From IMG/VR virus record IMGVR_UViG_3300037993_001113, positions 1-63,318 of that record: DNA of 63,318 nucleotides; one strand, given 5' to 3'. The notes under the pieces are model-generated. The model was given only the letters and a program-made list of their open reading frames with translations, was not told the DNA's origin and made no database searches. A program made the position numbers and the translations under genes. Below are positions 42,471 through 51,574 of the stretch, piece by piece. Every line of letters begins with the position of its first letter. The stretch's first letter is position 1. This DNA is from a virus.

Positions 42471-43540
42471 GTCAGTATCCTTTGTGTCCGGTCCGCCAGC
42501 GTTCTGTAATCCGCATTGGCAATTCTGAACCTCCACGGGTGCCATGCATACCCGGTCGGCATGGAGTAGTTAATCCGTTCGGTCACAATCCCGTGCGCGC
42601 GCAGGCGTTTCAGCTCTCTTTTTACATAGGTGTCTATCTGCGCGCCCGCCGCGATGAACTCTTTGTGCCGGGATTTGCCGCCGCTGCGCAGCAGCGCGCA
42701 CTGCTCCAGCAACCATCCGGTCATATACGGCACCGTGTCGCGCATGACGCGTTCAGCCGCCCGCCAGTCCGGCGGTCTGCCGTCGCCGTACAACATTGCA
42801 ATCCCCCGCGCAATCGCCGCGAGGTTACCGGTGAGCGCTTCCCAGTCGGTCTGTATCGGGCAGAGCTTCTGCAGTAGTTCGCACCAGTAAAGAAACGACG
42901 GCGGATGCAGTGGTGCCGCGATGCCATGCACAAGCGTGACATTACCCTGCTGTTCGCCGTGGCAATGCAGGGGTGCGAGCGCCGCTGCTGTGGCAGCGGA
43001 GAATGCCGACCGCCGCAGATCGATGTCTAATACGCGCCGGGTCAAACGCGCAAGCTCCGTTGCGTCCGCGTCCCGGTTCAGCAGGCATGCCTGACTGCTT
43101 TTCGGATGCGTCATGCGCAACCGTACGCACATCGCCAGCAGGATTGCGTAGCTGTGTGTGGCCATCAGCAGACCGGCGCCCCGGCCGCTGGCCGGCAGCC
43201 TGCGCCATTCGGCATCTACCCAGACGCCCGGCGCATCGGTGCGCCGCATGCCGATCCAGGCCTGCAGCATTGTCTCCGCGGCCTGCGACCGCGACACTCT
43301 GGGAACCGCCAGCGAACGCACCGTAAGCCCTTCGCAGCCGCCACCCAGGCTGAACCACGCGCCCGCGGTATCCCGGTTGGGATAGTCGGTTTCGAGTATC
43401 ACCCACGGCCGCTTCATACCGGTGCAGCCGGCAGGCAGGCACGCGGACAATAACACATCCACCGCCTGCGTGTCGGTCACGCCCCACCGGGCGGACAGAT
43501 GCGCGTGCAGGTCGGCGATACGCTGCGGGAAAGGGTTCAC
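42467..43540 (-). CDS. Hypothetical protein with possible winged-helix C-terminus
   Basis: 357 residues from a GTG at 43540 that overlaps the preceding TGA (GTGA). It is mainly helical. The last 70 residues (IDTYVKRELKRLRAHGIVTERINYSMPTGYAWHPWRF) resemble a winged helix with a wing hairpin. No P-loop or nuclease motif is seen. It is the second gene downstream of the early leftward promoter at 43862. Confidence 0.55.
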   Translation of the reverse strand: MNPFPQRIADLHAHLSARWGVTDTQAVDVLLSACLPAGCTGMKRPWVILETDYPNRDTAGAWFSLGGGCEGLTVRSLAVPRVSRSQAAETMLQAWIGMRRTDAPGVWVDAEWRRLPASGRGAGLLMATHSYAILLAMCVRLRMTHPKSSQACLLNRDADATELARLTRRVLDIDLRRSAFSAATAAALAPLHCHGEQQGNVTLVHGIAAPLHPPSFLYWCELLQKLCPIQTDWEALTGNLAAIARGIAMLYGDGRPPDWRAAERVMRDTVPYMTGWLLEQCALLRSGGKSRHKEFIAAGAQIDTYVKRELKRLRAHGIVTERINYSMPTGYAWHPWRFRIANADYRTLADRTQRILT

Positions 43541-43815
43541 AAAATGCCCGTGTATTGTCGTAAAGCCATGTCGATGTACCGCGCGTCTTCACCCGTGAAG
43601 CGCAGGCAGTCTTCCTGTGAGGCCAGCCACACATGAGTGTGCTCGCCGGGGCCTGCGCAGTAAAGCCACTGCACGACAGCGGACAGGTTCAGGTAGTGCA
43701 TGAACGGCCCGACTTCCCAGTGAAACCAGTTTACCGGCACGGCTGGAGGCACTACGTGCATGGCGGTTGTGTTGGCTGTCTTACGGCTCACTGGTGCTTT
43801 ATTTGGATTTTTCAT
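43537..43815 (-). CDS. First leftward early gene, hypothetical
   Basis: 92 residues from the ATG at 43815 (MKNPNKAPVSRKTANTT); longer versions would start inside the promoter. The C-terminal two thirds (WFHWEVGPFMHYLNLSAVVQWLYCAGPGEHTHVWLASQEDCLRF) are aromatic-rich. It is the first gene of the 24-kb leftward block and therefore possibly an early host-takeover protein. No family is recognised. Confidence 0.55.
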   Translation of the reverse strand: MKNPNKAPVSRKTANTTAMHVVPPAVPVNWFHWEVGPFMHYLNLSAVVQWLYCAGPGEHTHVWLASQEDCLRFTGEDARYIDMALRQYTGIL

Positions 43816-43833
43816 TTTCCACTTGCGAAGTCT

Positions 43834-43862
43834 AGTATACCCGTGGCATGATGGCAATGCAA
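43834..43862 (-). promoter_or_regulatory. Leftward early promoter
   Basis: On the minus strand: TTGCAT (43862-43857), 17-bp spacer, TATACT (43839-43834), 18 bp upstream of the ATG at 43815. It is in the divergent gap between the early and the packaging blocks. Confidence 0.55.
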
Positions 43863-43917
43863 CAGGCGTATGCAACAGCAATGTGGCTTAATGACGCAAC
43901 GGAGGTACACTGTCGCC

Positions 43918-44700
43918 ATGGCTCGTTTACCTTCGAACCTGACCTACAACGATATGACCGGCGCGGAGTGGACGGAAGTCGCCGTGGACTGGTTTCGCCG
44001 CCTGTTGCAGCAGCAGCCCTGGGCGCAGCCGCACATCACGCTTCCTAACGCTAAAATGACGCTGGACTGCCATGTCGCTATCGACATGTGGCCCGGCGGT
44101 ACGGTGCCTGTAGCCAGTCCGCCCGAGCGTCTGGATATCGCCGGGGCGGTCACGGTGGAAAATGTGGTTGGCGCAACCGGCGCAACCGGCGCATTGGAGC
44201 ACAGCGAAACCGACCTGCATGCCGTGGTCAGCGCCGCCCCGCAGCCCGGCGGGTCGCCCCCGGATATGATCCGTGAAGCGCACGGTTTGCCGATCCCCGT
44301 GCCCGGTTACGGCCCCCGCGACACCGGCAGCCATTTGTTCCTGCATGATGTCATGGTTGAAACCGAGCGCCGCGGAACGCCTGCGGAAGGCTATACATTT
44401 GCCGCCGAACCCGTGCCGCCTCCGGTGAATGTTACCGGTCAGGAGATCCCGGTGGAACGCGGCGCGATCACGCTGCGCGCCGACGGCGAACCATTGCGGC
44501 ATGAAAGCGGCATGCAGGTTACCGCCGGCAAGCACATCGCATCGGTGAAGACCTTCGGCGACGAGCGCGGCGCCGCCTACGGCAGCGTTAATGGCGTATA
44601 CGACGCAGGGCCGGCCGGGCTGATGAGCGGACGCGGAGGCGGCGGGCTGTACAGCGACGGGCGGTCGCGGTTGTCGTTCGGCAATAACAACAAAGGGTAG
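43918..44700 (+). CDS. Hypothetical protein, first gene of packaging block
   Basis: 260 residues, ATG at 43918 after CGGAGGT. It is Gly/Pro-rich and probably beta. GATGATGALEH (about 85) is a short collagen-like run, and the C-terminus is GLMSGRGGGGLYSDGRSRLSFGNNNKG. No domain is recognised. It is co-directional with, and 15 bp from, the next gene; structural or accessory by position. Confidence 0.5.
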   Translation: MARLPSNLTYNDMTGAEWTEVAVDWFRRLLQQQPWAQPHITLPNAKMTLDCHVAIDMWPGGTVPVASPPERLDIAGAVTVENVVGATGATGALEHSETDLHAVVSAAPQPGGSPPDMIREAHGLPIPVPGYGPRDTGSHLFLHDVMVETERRGTPAEGYTFAAEPVPPPVNVTGQEIPVERGAITLRADGEPLRHESGMQVTAGKHIASVKTFGDERGAAYGSVNGVYDAGPAGLMSGRGGGGLYSDGRSRLSFGNNNKG

Positions 44701-44715
44701 CAAAGGAGATCGACG

Positions 44716-45240
44716 ATGAATACAACAGCGGACCCGCACGGGGTTGTAACCGGCAGCGGCGGTATGCAGCAGACCGGCGTTGACGAACAGGGATCGCGCA
44801 TTGTTCGCTCGCTTGCCCCGCCCATCGCATTGGAACCCGGCAGTATCGTAACCGTGCGCATGGCCGCGCACGTGCGTTCGCCGGGTATGTCCGAATACTT
44901 CTCCCCCGCCGTGGTGCTCGCTCAGTACGATGACGACTGGGGCAGCATCGACGCGCTGGTGTGGGATTCGAGCGCCGGTACGCATTTCGCCAATGGTTAC
45001 CATACCCGCGAACTGGCTGCCGATATGCAGAACGGCCGTCCGACCGGCGGAATGGTTGAAACGCGGAGCAACATAGGCAGAGTGCTGTTCAGTCCGGATG
45101 TGTTCGCTTCCATGCAGCAGACGCTCGAAGAACTGCATCTGGATTTTATTTCGCTGAAACGGCTGGTGCAGGATTTGCAGGGAAAACCTGCGGTGCAACC
45201 GGTGCAGCCGATAACGGTGCAACCGGCTAAACCGAAGTAG
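44716..45240 (+). CDS. Hypothetical protein
   Basis: 174 residues with a strong AAAGGAGAT site. The N-terminal half is beta-like (SIVTVRMAAHVRSPGM). The C-terminal half is a helix (SMQQTLEELHLDFISLKRLVQDLQGK) followed by a Pro/Gln/Val repeat tail (PVQPITVQPAKPK). Oligomerisation through the helix is plausible. The function is not recognised. Confidence 0.5.
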   Translation: MNTTADPHGVVTGSGGMQQTGVDEQGSRIVRSLAPPIALEPGSIVTVRMAAHVRSPGMSEYFSPAVVLAQYDDDWGSIDALVWDSSAGTHFANGYHTRELAADMQNGRPTGGMVETRSNIGRVLFSPDVFASMQQTLEELHLDFISLKRLVQDLQGKPAVQPVQPITVQPAKPK

Positions 45241-45258
45241 CTCTGTTGCAATGCCGCT

Positions 45259-45690
45259 ATGCCGCTTTTGTCCATTATCGCCGATGTAACTGGTCTTACC
45301 GGCGAGATCCGCGAGTCCAACGTACTGCTGCGCCGTATCGCCGAAGCTCTGGAACGAGTGAGCCCGCCGTTGCCCTCCCGCGACCTGCCCGGCCACCCTC
45401 CCGCAGACCCCGATGCCCCGCCCCCCGCTCACTCGTTCGCCGAATCGCCGCTCGAATACGAATCGCGCACGTCGCGCGAAGCAGCGCTTGCGCAATCGCT
45501 CGGTTTCGCCGGCTGGTCCCCGGACTTTCAGAAGCTGTTGTGGGAGGAGCGCGAGCGCCTTATGCAGCCGTCGAGGTACCGAAATGAAGAAGGCGAATGG
45601 GTCGAAACCCCCGAGCGCACCGAAAGCGAAGCGGAAGCGTGCCTCCGGGAAGCGGTCGGGATCGCTAAAAGCGCGTACAACACGCGGTAG
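45259..45690 (+). CDS. Hypothetical protein
   Basis: 143 residues. It begins with an amphipathic helix (LTGEIRESNVLLRRIAEALERV) typical of small coiled-coil phage proteins. A Pro-rich stretch follows, then a charged helical region (SPDFQKLLWEERERLMQ). Its 3' third overlaps the start of the next gene in another frame by 107 bp. Confidence 0.5.
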   Translation: MPLLSIIADVTGLTGEIRESNVLLRRIAEALERVSPPLPSRDLPGHPPADPDAPPPAHSFAESPLEYESRTSREAALAQSLGFAGWSPDFQKLLWEERERLMQPSRYRNEEGEWVETPERTESEAEACLREAVGIAKSAYNTR

Positions 45691-46450
45691 CAAAGCGGAA
45701 GCGATCGAAATCGCTCCCGTAACGCAGAACCCGCCCCCGGCGCGTCCGGTGCTGCCCGCGCCGCTGACCACCGATCACCGTGTAACGCCGCATGAGCCGC
45801 TTTCACTGCCTTTGCCTCCGACCCCCATGTCGGCGGCCTTCCGGTTTGTGGAACCGGTATGGCGCAACTACATCATGTATGTGGATATGGAATCCCGCGA
45901 GGGCAACGCAGATGCCGCCCGTTACCTTCATTGCTGGCAGTCGCTTACCCCCGAGGAACAGCGCCTGCACATGCCCGAGCAGCTGTGCGAGCTTGCTTCC
46001 GTGCATTCCTGGGACGTGGTCGGCTGGGTATCCCGGCAGATGTTCGCGGAAGGCAACGCGCAGGCGGCGATGTGTATGAGCGTCAACCGGTCGCGGGTGT
46101 TGCAGAAGGTCGCCGAGTACGCCGCCGCCGACGCAGCCAACTACAAAGATCGGGAGCTGTTCGCGAAGACCGCCGGGCTGATGCCGGTTGCGTCCCGCGG
46201 CGGCGGCGGTAGTGTACCGGTGACCATCTTCAACGCGCCGATGGCTACCAGCAACGCGGTCGCGGGGGTCAGGAGCGAATCCGGCCCGGTGCATGCAAGC
46301 GGACTGCGCGATATGGACAGCGAGATCGTGGAACTGTCCCGTGTGATGCAGCAGGGCGGCACCGCGTGCCGGGCAGAACGCGAACCGGCGGAACCGGACG
46401 ACGATGAGGACGAGGACAAAACCGATGACGACTACGAAGAAGACACCTGA
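45584..46450 (+). CDS. Candidate terminase small subunit
   Basis: 288 residues from the ATG at 45584 (MKKANGSKPPS). A basic, Pro-rich N-terminal tail of about 85 residues precedes a helical domain (about 90-190: NYIMYVDMESREGNADAARYLHCW, EQLCELASVHSWDVVGWVSRQM) and KDRELFAKTAGLMP, a segment like the oligomerisation region of small terminases. The C-terminus is highly acidic. It is two small genes upstream of the large terminase. Neither an ATPase nor a clear HTH is visible, so the call depends on context. Confidence 0.45.
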   Translation: MKKANGSKPPSAPKAKRKRASGKRSGSLKARTTRGSKAEAIEIAPVTQNPPPARPVLPAPLTTDHRVTPHEPLSLPLPPTPMSAAFRFVEPVWRNYIMYVDMESREGNADAARYLHCWQSLTPEEQRLHMPEQLCELASVHSWDVVGWVSRQMFAEGNAQAAMCMSVNRSRVLQKVAEYAAADAANYKDRELFAKTAGLMPVASRGGGGSVPVTIFNAPMATSNAVAGVRSESGPVHASGLRDMDSEIVELSRVMQQGGTACRAEREPAEPDDDEDEDKTDDDYEEDT

Positions 46451-46649
46451 CCCGGTCCGCGAGCACCGCGACTTGCTGGACATATACTGGTCGCTGGTGC
46501 GCGACGCCGCAGCGGACTACCCGGAGCGCTACACGGACACGCAGGTGGCCATGATCCATACCGCGGCGGACCTGCAGCCGGCGGTGCGGGATGCATGGAT
46601 GGCTGTGCCGGAGACGCAACGTTCACCGCATCCGTTCATGCCGGGGTAA
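46425..46649 (+). CDS. Small hypothetical protein
   Basis: 74 residues (MTTTKKTPDPVREHRDLLDIYW), start inside the 3' end of the previous gene. Mostly helical; no motif. Coupled position in the terminase operon supports it. Confidence 0.5.
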   Translation: MTTTKKTPDPVREHRDLLDIYWSLVRDAAADYPERYTDTQVAMIHTAADLQPAVRDAWMAVPETQRSPHPFMPG

Positions 46650-46659
46650 ATGTACAACC

Positions 46660-46863
46660 ATGTGCGCTTATGTAAAAACCGGATGTCCTCCCGGACGAAA
46701 ACAAACCTGCTGGTGCGGTTCCTGCCTTAAATGCAGACATCGAATGTATATGACGAACTGGCGGCTGCGCGGTCAGGAGAAGTTAAACCGGCGTGACGCG
46801 GATAAAGAGGACGGCGAAGCGGTGCGTGTGTTGTATTTTCTTGCTTCCAAATCGACGATGTAA
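46660..46863 (+). CDS. Small zinc-ribbon-like protein
   Basis: 67 residues (MCAYVKTGCPPGRKQTCWCG). Cys at 2, 9, 17, 19, 22 and 25 form a compact metal-binding cluster, followed by a basic helix (WRLRGQEKLNRRDADKEDGEAV). It lies immediately before the large terminase gene. Nucleic-acid binding is likely but the role is unknown. Confidence 0.5.
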   Translation: MCAYVKTGCPPGRKQTCWCGSCLKCRHRMYMTNWRLRGQEKLNRRDADKEDGEAVRVLYFLASKSTM

Positions 46864-46888
46864 AGCGGAACAACGGTATGCTGTTGTT

Positions 46889-49201
46889 GTGTACAGCCGT
46901 CGTATCGTCGCGCGCAATCTGGACCGGTACCTTGCTTCCCTGAAACCGGATGCGCTCCCGACGGCGCAAAAGCACCTCGCCCCGGTCAGCCGTATCGAAT
47001 TCGCCCGCGCCGTCGCTCACTTCGACACGCTGGTCGAACGCGACAACGACACCGGACGGCTGATCCCGGTGCGCAACGTCACCCCGGACGGCAGGCAGGT
47101 GTTCGACTCGCAGGGCCGGGTGCTGCTGCAATGGCAGGACACGCTGACACCGGAGGAAGCGCAATGGCTCAAATATCAGCGTATCCTGTGCGCGCTGGAC
47201 TTCTGGTACTGGGTGGAGCGTGCAGTATGGATCAAAGACACAGACAACGAAACGGTGCGGATGACCCTGTGGCGGTCGCAGGAGATCTTTCTGGAGATCG
47301 TCGCGGACATGGAGGATCAGGAGATCGCGATCTTCCTGATTATCCTGAAGGCAAGGCAGCTCGGGATCTCACGGATTATCACGTTGATCCTCTTACACAG
47401 GGTCGTTTTCGACTCGAATATCAACGCCTATTTGGCCAGTTCGACGGACAAAAAAACGCTGAAGCTGTTCAAGCTGATTTCCTTCGTGCTTGTCAGAATG
47501 CCGTTCTGGATGCAGCCCGGAAGTTCGCAGCCGGGCAAACTAGGCAAGGTAGACCAGGCCGGTAAACTATTGGAGTTTTTCAATGGCTCAGCTATCACGA
47601 TGGAACACGGTCAGCAGACCACCGGCATGGCCAGAGGCGATAGTCCTAACGTTGCTCACCTCAGCGAACTCGCCGAATTCGATGATATGGACTCACTCGT
47701 GGATTCAGCACTGCTGCGCGGCATGCACCCTTCGCCACGAAGTTTTCTGGCTCTCGAAGGCACCGCTGCCGGTATTCACAACTCCTGGCATGACCACTGG
47801 GAAGCCGCCAAGGAGCAGTGGCCGCAGCGCCGCGGCCGCCTCCGCCCGTTGTTCCTCCCCTGGTTCGTAGGCGGGCTCTACCCCAAACCCGTAGACCTGC
47901 TGTCACGTCCGGTGCCCGCCGATTACTCCACATCCATGGCCCCATGGGCGCTGACCCATGCGCGTATGGCCGAAGAGTCCGTACGGCAGTCCGACTACCT
48001 GTCCAAAGCCCTCGGCTCCAACTGGTTCATGCCGCTGGAGCAGATCTGGTACTACGAATGCGAACGCGCCGACGCGATCCGTAAGAACACGCTGAACAAG
48101 TTCCTGTCCGAAATGCCCGCGACCGACGATGAAGCATTCAACAGTACGAATGTGACTGTCTTTGACGTTGACACAATCAACTTTTACACCGCCAATGTGC
48201 GCACGCAGCCCGTATGGGGTGTGTTCGGCATTCGCGGACCGTCCGAATTCGTCCCTCCGCGCATCCAGCCGCATGACATCCTTGTAGACTCTACAAAGCC
48301 GCCCATCGATATTCTGGCCGATGCCGGCGGCGGGGTGAAAATACCGTTTCAGCTGGTGCCGCTGCAGTTTCGCGGATGGGATTACGAAGGCGACAGCAAA
48401 AAGGGTTCGGTGGACAAGATTTACGTATTCCAACCGCCCATGGACGGTTTCGAATACTACTTCGGGGTAGACACCGGCGACGGCATCGACAAGGACCGGA
48501 CGGTTATCGAAGGCTTGCGCAAATACTCGCTGGAAGGTCCCACCGCGCAGGTGCTCGAATTCGCCAGCGGGCACATGGGCGCCCTCGATGTGTGGCCGCT
48601 GCTGCTGGCGCTCGGTACATGGTACAGCGTTCCCGACCGCCGCGGCAACCGCCGTCAGCCCTGTATGGCTATCGAATGCCGCGGCAAGGGTGATATGCCG
48701 CAGCACGTGCTGCGCCTGATGAACTGGCATAATTTCCATTTGTGGAACGACAACCGGATCGATCACAAACAACTGGACCTGTCGCGCGCGCAGAAGTTGG
48801 GGGTGTTCACTAATTTCTACTTTCGCGCGGCCATGATCGATCACATCGTCACTTCGCTGCGCAACGGCGAAATAGAAATCCATTCGCCGTTCTTCGTGAA
48901 GGAAATGCGGTCGCTCGAAGGCGACGAATACGAACAGCAGCTGCGCGCCGGTCACGGCGGACACGACGACCGGATTATGGCGCTGGGGTTTGCCTTAACG
49001 TCGTTCAGCAAGTTCGACGCGGAATACTGGCGGGCGACCAAGGTAATGGCTTACTCGGGGCGCAACCCGGCGATGGCCGCATACGGTACGACCGGACTGC
49101 TGCCCGGAACCGAGGGAAGCGCATTGCAGGTTCAGCGCGGCGGACAGCGGCAGTACGCGTCCTGGGTTTACGGGGCGCAGTGCGATACGTCGGGGCTGTA
49201 G
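46889..49201 (+). CDS. terL: Terminase large subunit
   Basis: 770 residues from a GTG at 46889 with a weak ribosome site; no in-frame ATG fits better. ATPase: LKARQLGISR at about 153-162 (deviant Walker A) and VAHLSELAEFDD at about 255 (Walker B/Glu). Nuclease: YFGVDTGDGIDKDRTV at about 524, IECRGKGD at about 592, and HDDRIMALGFALTS at about 692 (RNase-H-fold catalytic acids). It powers DNA packaging and cuts concatemers. A 13-bp palindrome lies within (48283-48295), encoding LVDSTK in the nuclease-domain approach. Confidence 0.88.
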   Translation: MYSRRIVARNLDRYLASLKPDALPTAQKHLAPVSRIEFARAVAHFDTLVERDNDTGRLIPVRNVTPDGRQVFDSQGRVLLQWQDTLTPEEAQWLKYQRILCALDFWYWVERAVWIKDTDNETVRMTLWRSQEIFLEIVADMEDQEIAIFLIILKARQLGISRIITLILLHRVVFDSNINAYLASSTDKKTLKLFKLISFVLVRMPFWMQPGSSQPGKLGKVDQAGKLLEFFNGSAITMEHGQQTTGMARGDSPNVAHLSELAEFDDMDSLVDSALLRGMHPSPRSFLALEGTAAGIHNSWHDHWEAAKEQWPQRRGRLRPLFLPWFVGGLYPKPVDLLSRPVPADYSTSMAPWALTHARMAEESVRQSDYLSKALGSNWFMPLEQIWYYECERADAIRKNTLNKFLSEMPATDDEAFNSTNVTVFDVDTINFYTANVRTQPVWGVFGIRGPSEFVPPRIQPHDILVDSTKPPIDILADAGGGVKIPFQLVPLQFRGWDYEGDSKKGSVDKIYVFQPPMDGFEYYFGVDTGDGIDKDRTVIEGLRKYSLEGPTAQVLEFASGHMGALDVWPLLLALGTWYSVPDRRGNRRQPCMAIECRGKGDMPQHVLRLMNWHNFHLWNDNRIDHKQLDLSRAQKLGVFTNFYFRAAMIDHIVTSLRNGEIEIHSPFFVKEMRSLEGDEYEQQLRAGHGGHDDRIMALGFALTSFSKFDAEYWRATKVMAYSGRNPAMAAYGTTGLLPGTEGSALQVQRGGQRQYASWVYGAQCDTSGL
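48283..48295. promoter_or_regulatory. 13-bp palindrome, site 5 (inside terminase gene)
   Basis: TGTAGACTCTACA, exact, flanked as CTTGTAGACTCTACAAAG, so the symmetry extends beyond 13 bp. Confidence 0.6.
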
Positions 49202-49315
49202 CGGGTGCGCTTTCGCAACGCCTGCGCTTTCGCAATGCTTGCTATTCCCGATCTGACCGGTATATAATCGTCCACGAAATTCAGTCAGTGAAGCCAAAGG
49301 AGGCTTTAACCCGTT

Positions 49316-49804
49316 ATGCCTATCGATCTTACCGCTCCGCCCGCAGTGCTAAATCCTAACTCGGGCGAGATAGCGCTCAATATGAAACTGATGATCGAGG
49401 AAGCGCTTGACGACCGCAGGCGCCGCAACAACAACGCCGCGACGTTCGACAAGGCTATCGACGCCATAACCGTAGCCGGTCGCGAGGACGCGCAGGTGCT
49501 GAAATACCTCGCTACCACCGGGCTGTTGCAGCTCGGACAGACCGGCGCAACCGAGAATCAGGCTGCCGCCGGGCCGCAGTACACCGCTGCCGGAGCCGAG
49601 GACACAGCTAATGCCGGTGTGTCCGTTTCCGCACAGGCGGTCGCCACTTCACTGGGCAACCTGGCCAGCGCGCTGGTGCCGATCATTACAGCGGCGGGCG
49701 GTATCGTTACCGCGCAGACTCTCGCGGCGCTGCTGCCGGTTGTGGTCACCGCTGTCGGCGGTGCTTCGACCCCTTCGCAGACGCAGGCCAAACCTTCAAG
49801 CTAA
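49316..49804 (+). CDS. Hypothetical Ala/Thr-rich protein
   Basis: 162 residues with AAAGGAGGC upstream. Residues 25-75 are helical (MKLMIEEALDDRRRRNNNAATFDKAIDAI). The C-terminal half is strongly hydrophobic Ala/Val/Gly (ALVPIITAAGGIVTAQTLAALLPVVVTAVGG), possibly membrane-interacting. Unknown; small virion or holin-like proteins are both possible. Confidence 0.5.
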   Translation: MPIDLTAPPAVLNPNSGEIALNMKLMIEEALDDRRRRNNNAATFDKAIDAITVAGREDAQVLKYLATTGLLQLGQTGATENQAAAGPQYTAAGAEDTANAGVSVSAQAVATSLGNLASALVPIITAAGGIVTAQTLAALLPVVVTAVGGASTPSQTQAKPSS

Positions 49805-49851
49805 CTGGCGCTGCGTGGTGCGGATACAATTTTCAATGGAGTGAGGTGCAC

Positions 49852-50112
49852 ATGTTGTCGTTTCTTTCCGCTTTGAAGCATATTGGAGAAGATATCGAAG
49901 CAGGCATTACGGTGGCCGCTCCGATTATCGGCATCTTCGTTCCGGCTGCCGGTCCGATCCTTACCGATATCGCCGAAATCATCGTCGAACTGGAAGGCAT
50001 CGGGGCCAACCCGGCGAACACCAACCTGAGCCCGGTCACGCAGGCGGTGGCAACTGTAAGCGCGGTAAAACAGCATACCGCGTCCAAAGCCACGGCCACT
50101 GTGTCCGGTTAG
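49852..50112 (+). CDS. Small hydrophobic protein
   Basis: 86 residues from the ATG at 49852 (GGAGTGAGG upstream). The centre AGITVAAPIIGIFVPAAGPILTDIAEIIVELEG is hydrophobic with a helix break at the Pro-Ala-Ala-Gly, reminiscent of holin-like hairpins or phage 'immunity' membrane peptides. No family call. Confidence 0.5.
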   Translation: MLSFLSALKHIGEDIEAGITVAAPIIGIFVPAAGPILTDIAEIIVELEGIGANPANTNLSPVTQAVATVSAVKQHTASKATATVSG

Positions 50113-50205
50113 ATACCCATAACGGGTCCGTTCCGTCCGGCGCACAGCTCCTCCCACCGCAACACCGTGCGCCGGCCGGGATACGGTAAGAAGGATCTCC
50201 ACGTA

Positions 50206-50460
50206 ATGGCCTGGCGCGCTTTGCAGTCAACCCATCTGAACGGCGGAGATTACGACCCGGATACGCAGACGCTGATGCTCCAGTTCGTTAACGGCGCGGT
50301 GTACCGGTATACCGGAGTACCGCAGCACAAAGCGGATACGCTTTTCCAGTCTTCTTCTCCGGGCGGGTACTTTCACGACCACATCCGGGGGCAGTACACT
50401 GAAGTGAAGATCGGCGAAGGGAGCACACGCACCGGACGCCGCAGCACACGAAAGTATTAA
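50206..50460 (+). CDS. KTSC-domain protein
   Basis: 84 residues from the ATG at 50206. STHLNGGDYDPDTQTLMLQFVNGAVYRYTGVPQHKADTLF with SSSPGGYFHDHIRG is the KTSC fold (named after the C-terminal extension of lysyl-tRNA synthetase), common as a stand-alone small phage protein. The typical Ser-x-x-hxxhxYd...L-xhxFxxG..Y-x-Y-x-x-VP pattern is intact. A basic tail follows. Its biological role is unknown. Confidence 0.78.
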   Translation: MAWRALQSTHLNGGDYDPDTQTLMLQFVNGAVYRYTGVPQHKADTLFQSSSPGGYFHDHIRGQYTEVKIGEGSTRTGRRSTRKY

Positions 50461-50474
50461 AGTATTATCGCGTT

Positions 50475-51200
50475 ATGCCCATGATTTCCTACCGCTGCCC
50501 GGACTGCGGATCGGACGACGAATGCTTTAAGCATGTTGCCGCCGACGCACCTGACACCATGCCCTGTCGCGGTGTGCGGATCGCCGAGGCGCAAACGGAG
50601 CGTATCGAACGCCGTGTTCCACAGCCGGACGGAACGGAGCTGATCGAATATGAAGAGGTCTGCCTCGCCCCGGTTATGGAAGTGTGTGGCGGTACTGCGC
50701 GTAAACGAGAGTCTTTTCCCGGCGAGTTGTGGAATCGACCTGCTCGCGGTTTCGAACCCCTAGTTGTCTTTGAAGCGGCGAACCCGGAAAGCCTACCGCC
50801 AGGACGCAGCAAATACTACATCCCCGGCCGCAACTACGAGCCGACTGAGCCCGGCTACCGCCGCATCGAACTTACTTCGATGGCCGAGTACAACCGGTGG
50901 GTGAAGGCTGCCAACACTTACGAAACCGACCGGATGAAGGACCACCGCAGCATGCATGAGTACTACTGGAATGCGCGGCGCACCGCCATGCGCGACCATG
51001 TGAACGCGCGCATCCGGCACAATTCGGTGCTGCAGTCGATTGCGCGGCTGGTGCGCGCCCGCAGCGACGCCAAAACGCTGAAGCGTTACGGCAAACCGCT
51101 CGACGCGCATTTTCACGCGCAGCTGTTGGAATTCACCCAGGGCAACATGCAGGATTACTGCGATAAGGACACCGGATGGAAAGCGACAAGAGCGCGATGA
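50475..51200 (+). CDS. Zinc-ribbon protein of the packaging block
   Basis: 241 residues. MPMISYRCPDCGSDDECF opens an FmdB-like ribbon whose second half is CGGTARKRE (about 76-85). A linker (RPARGFEPLVVFEAANP) and a helical domain (about 135-240) with many Arg and Tyr follow. Proteins with a ribbon plus a long helical tail next to portal genes are common in phages, but I know no function. The stop overlaps the next start (ATGA). Confidence 0.55.
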   Translation: MPMISYRCPDCGSDDECFKHVAADAPDTMPCRGVRIAEAQTERIERRVPQPDGTELIEYEEVCLAPVMEVCGGTARKRESFPGELWNRPARGFEPLVVFEAANPESLPPGRSKYYIPGRNYEPTEPGYRRIELTSMAEYNRWVKAANTYETDRMKDHRSMHEYYWNARRTAMRDHVNARIRHNSVLQSIARLVRARSDAKTLKRYGKPLDAHFHAQLLEFTQGNMQDYCDKDTGWKATRAR

Positions 51201-51565
51201 GTTTCAGGACGGATGAAAATTACAACCCCTGCGCGTTTACAACCGATATCGCGCATGAAGCGGGCCTTGCAATCGGCGTCGATTACGCAGTCGGAACGCA
51301 GTTTCCGCCTCTGCCGGACGGATCGCCGTCACCGTATTTCACCGCAAAGCTGCTCGGCGACCCGGTGCAAACGTCCATTCGGGTGATCGACGCCATCGGT
51401 TACTACACGCGCTCGGGCGGCGAACGCTGGACTTACATCGCTGTGCCGAAGTTCGTATGGAATGCGCTCACGCCCCCGCAGCAGCGCGACGTGATCGGTT
51501 TTCACTACGAACGCGAGGGCGGCACCGCTATGCGCGGGTTGTTCCCGAACTACGGCAAGGGGTAG
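51197..51565 (+). CDS. Hypothetical protein upstream of portal
   Basis: 122 residues from the ATG at 51197. NPCAFTTDIAHEAGLAIG (about 9-26) has a Cys-containing helix start, a pattern also found in cysteine-peptidase-like lysins, but no matching catalytic His block follows, so an enzyme call is not justified. A compact alpha/beta domain ends in MRGLFPNYGKG. Confidence 0.5.
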   Translation: MSFRTDENYNPCAFTTDIAHEAGLAIGVDYAVGTQFPPLPDGSPSPYFTAKLLGDPVQTSIRVIDAIGYYTRSGGERWTYIAVPKFVWNALTPPQQRDVIGFHYEREGGTAMRGLFPNYGKG

Positions 51566-51574
51566 ACTTACACT

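Noticed and set aside
51197-51565. Cysteine-peptidase or CHAP-type lysin
   Set aside because: Only the Cys helix resembles these enzymes; no matching His/Asn motifs.
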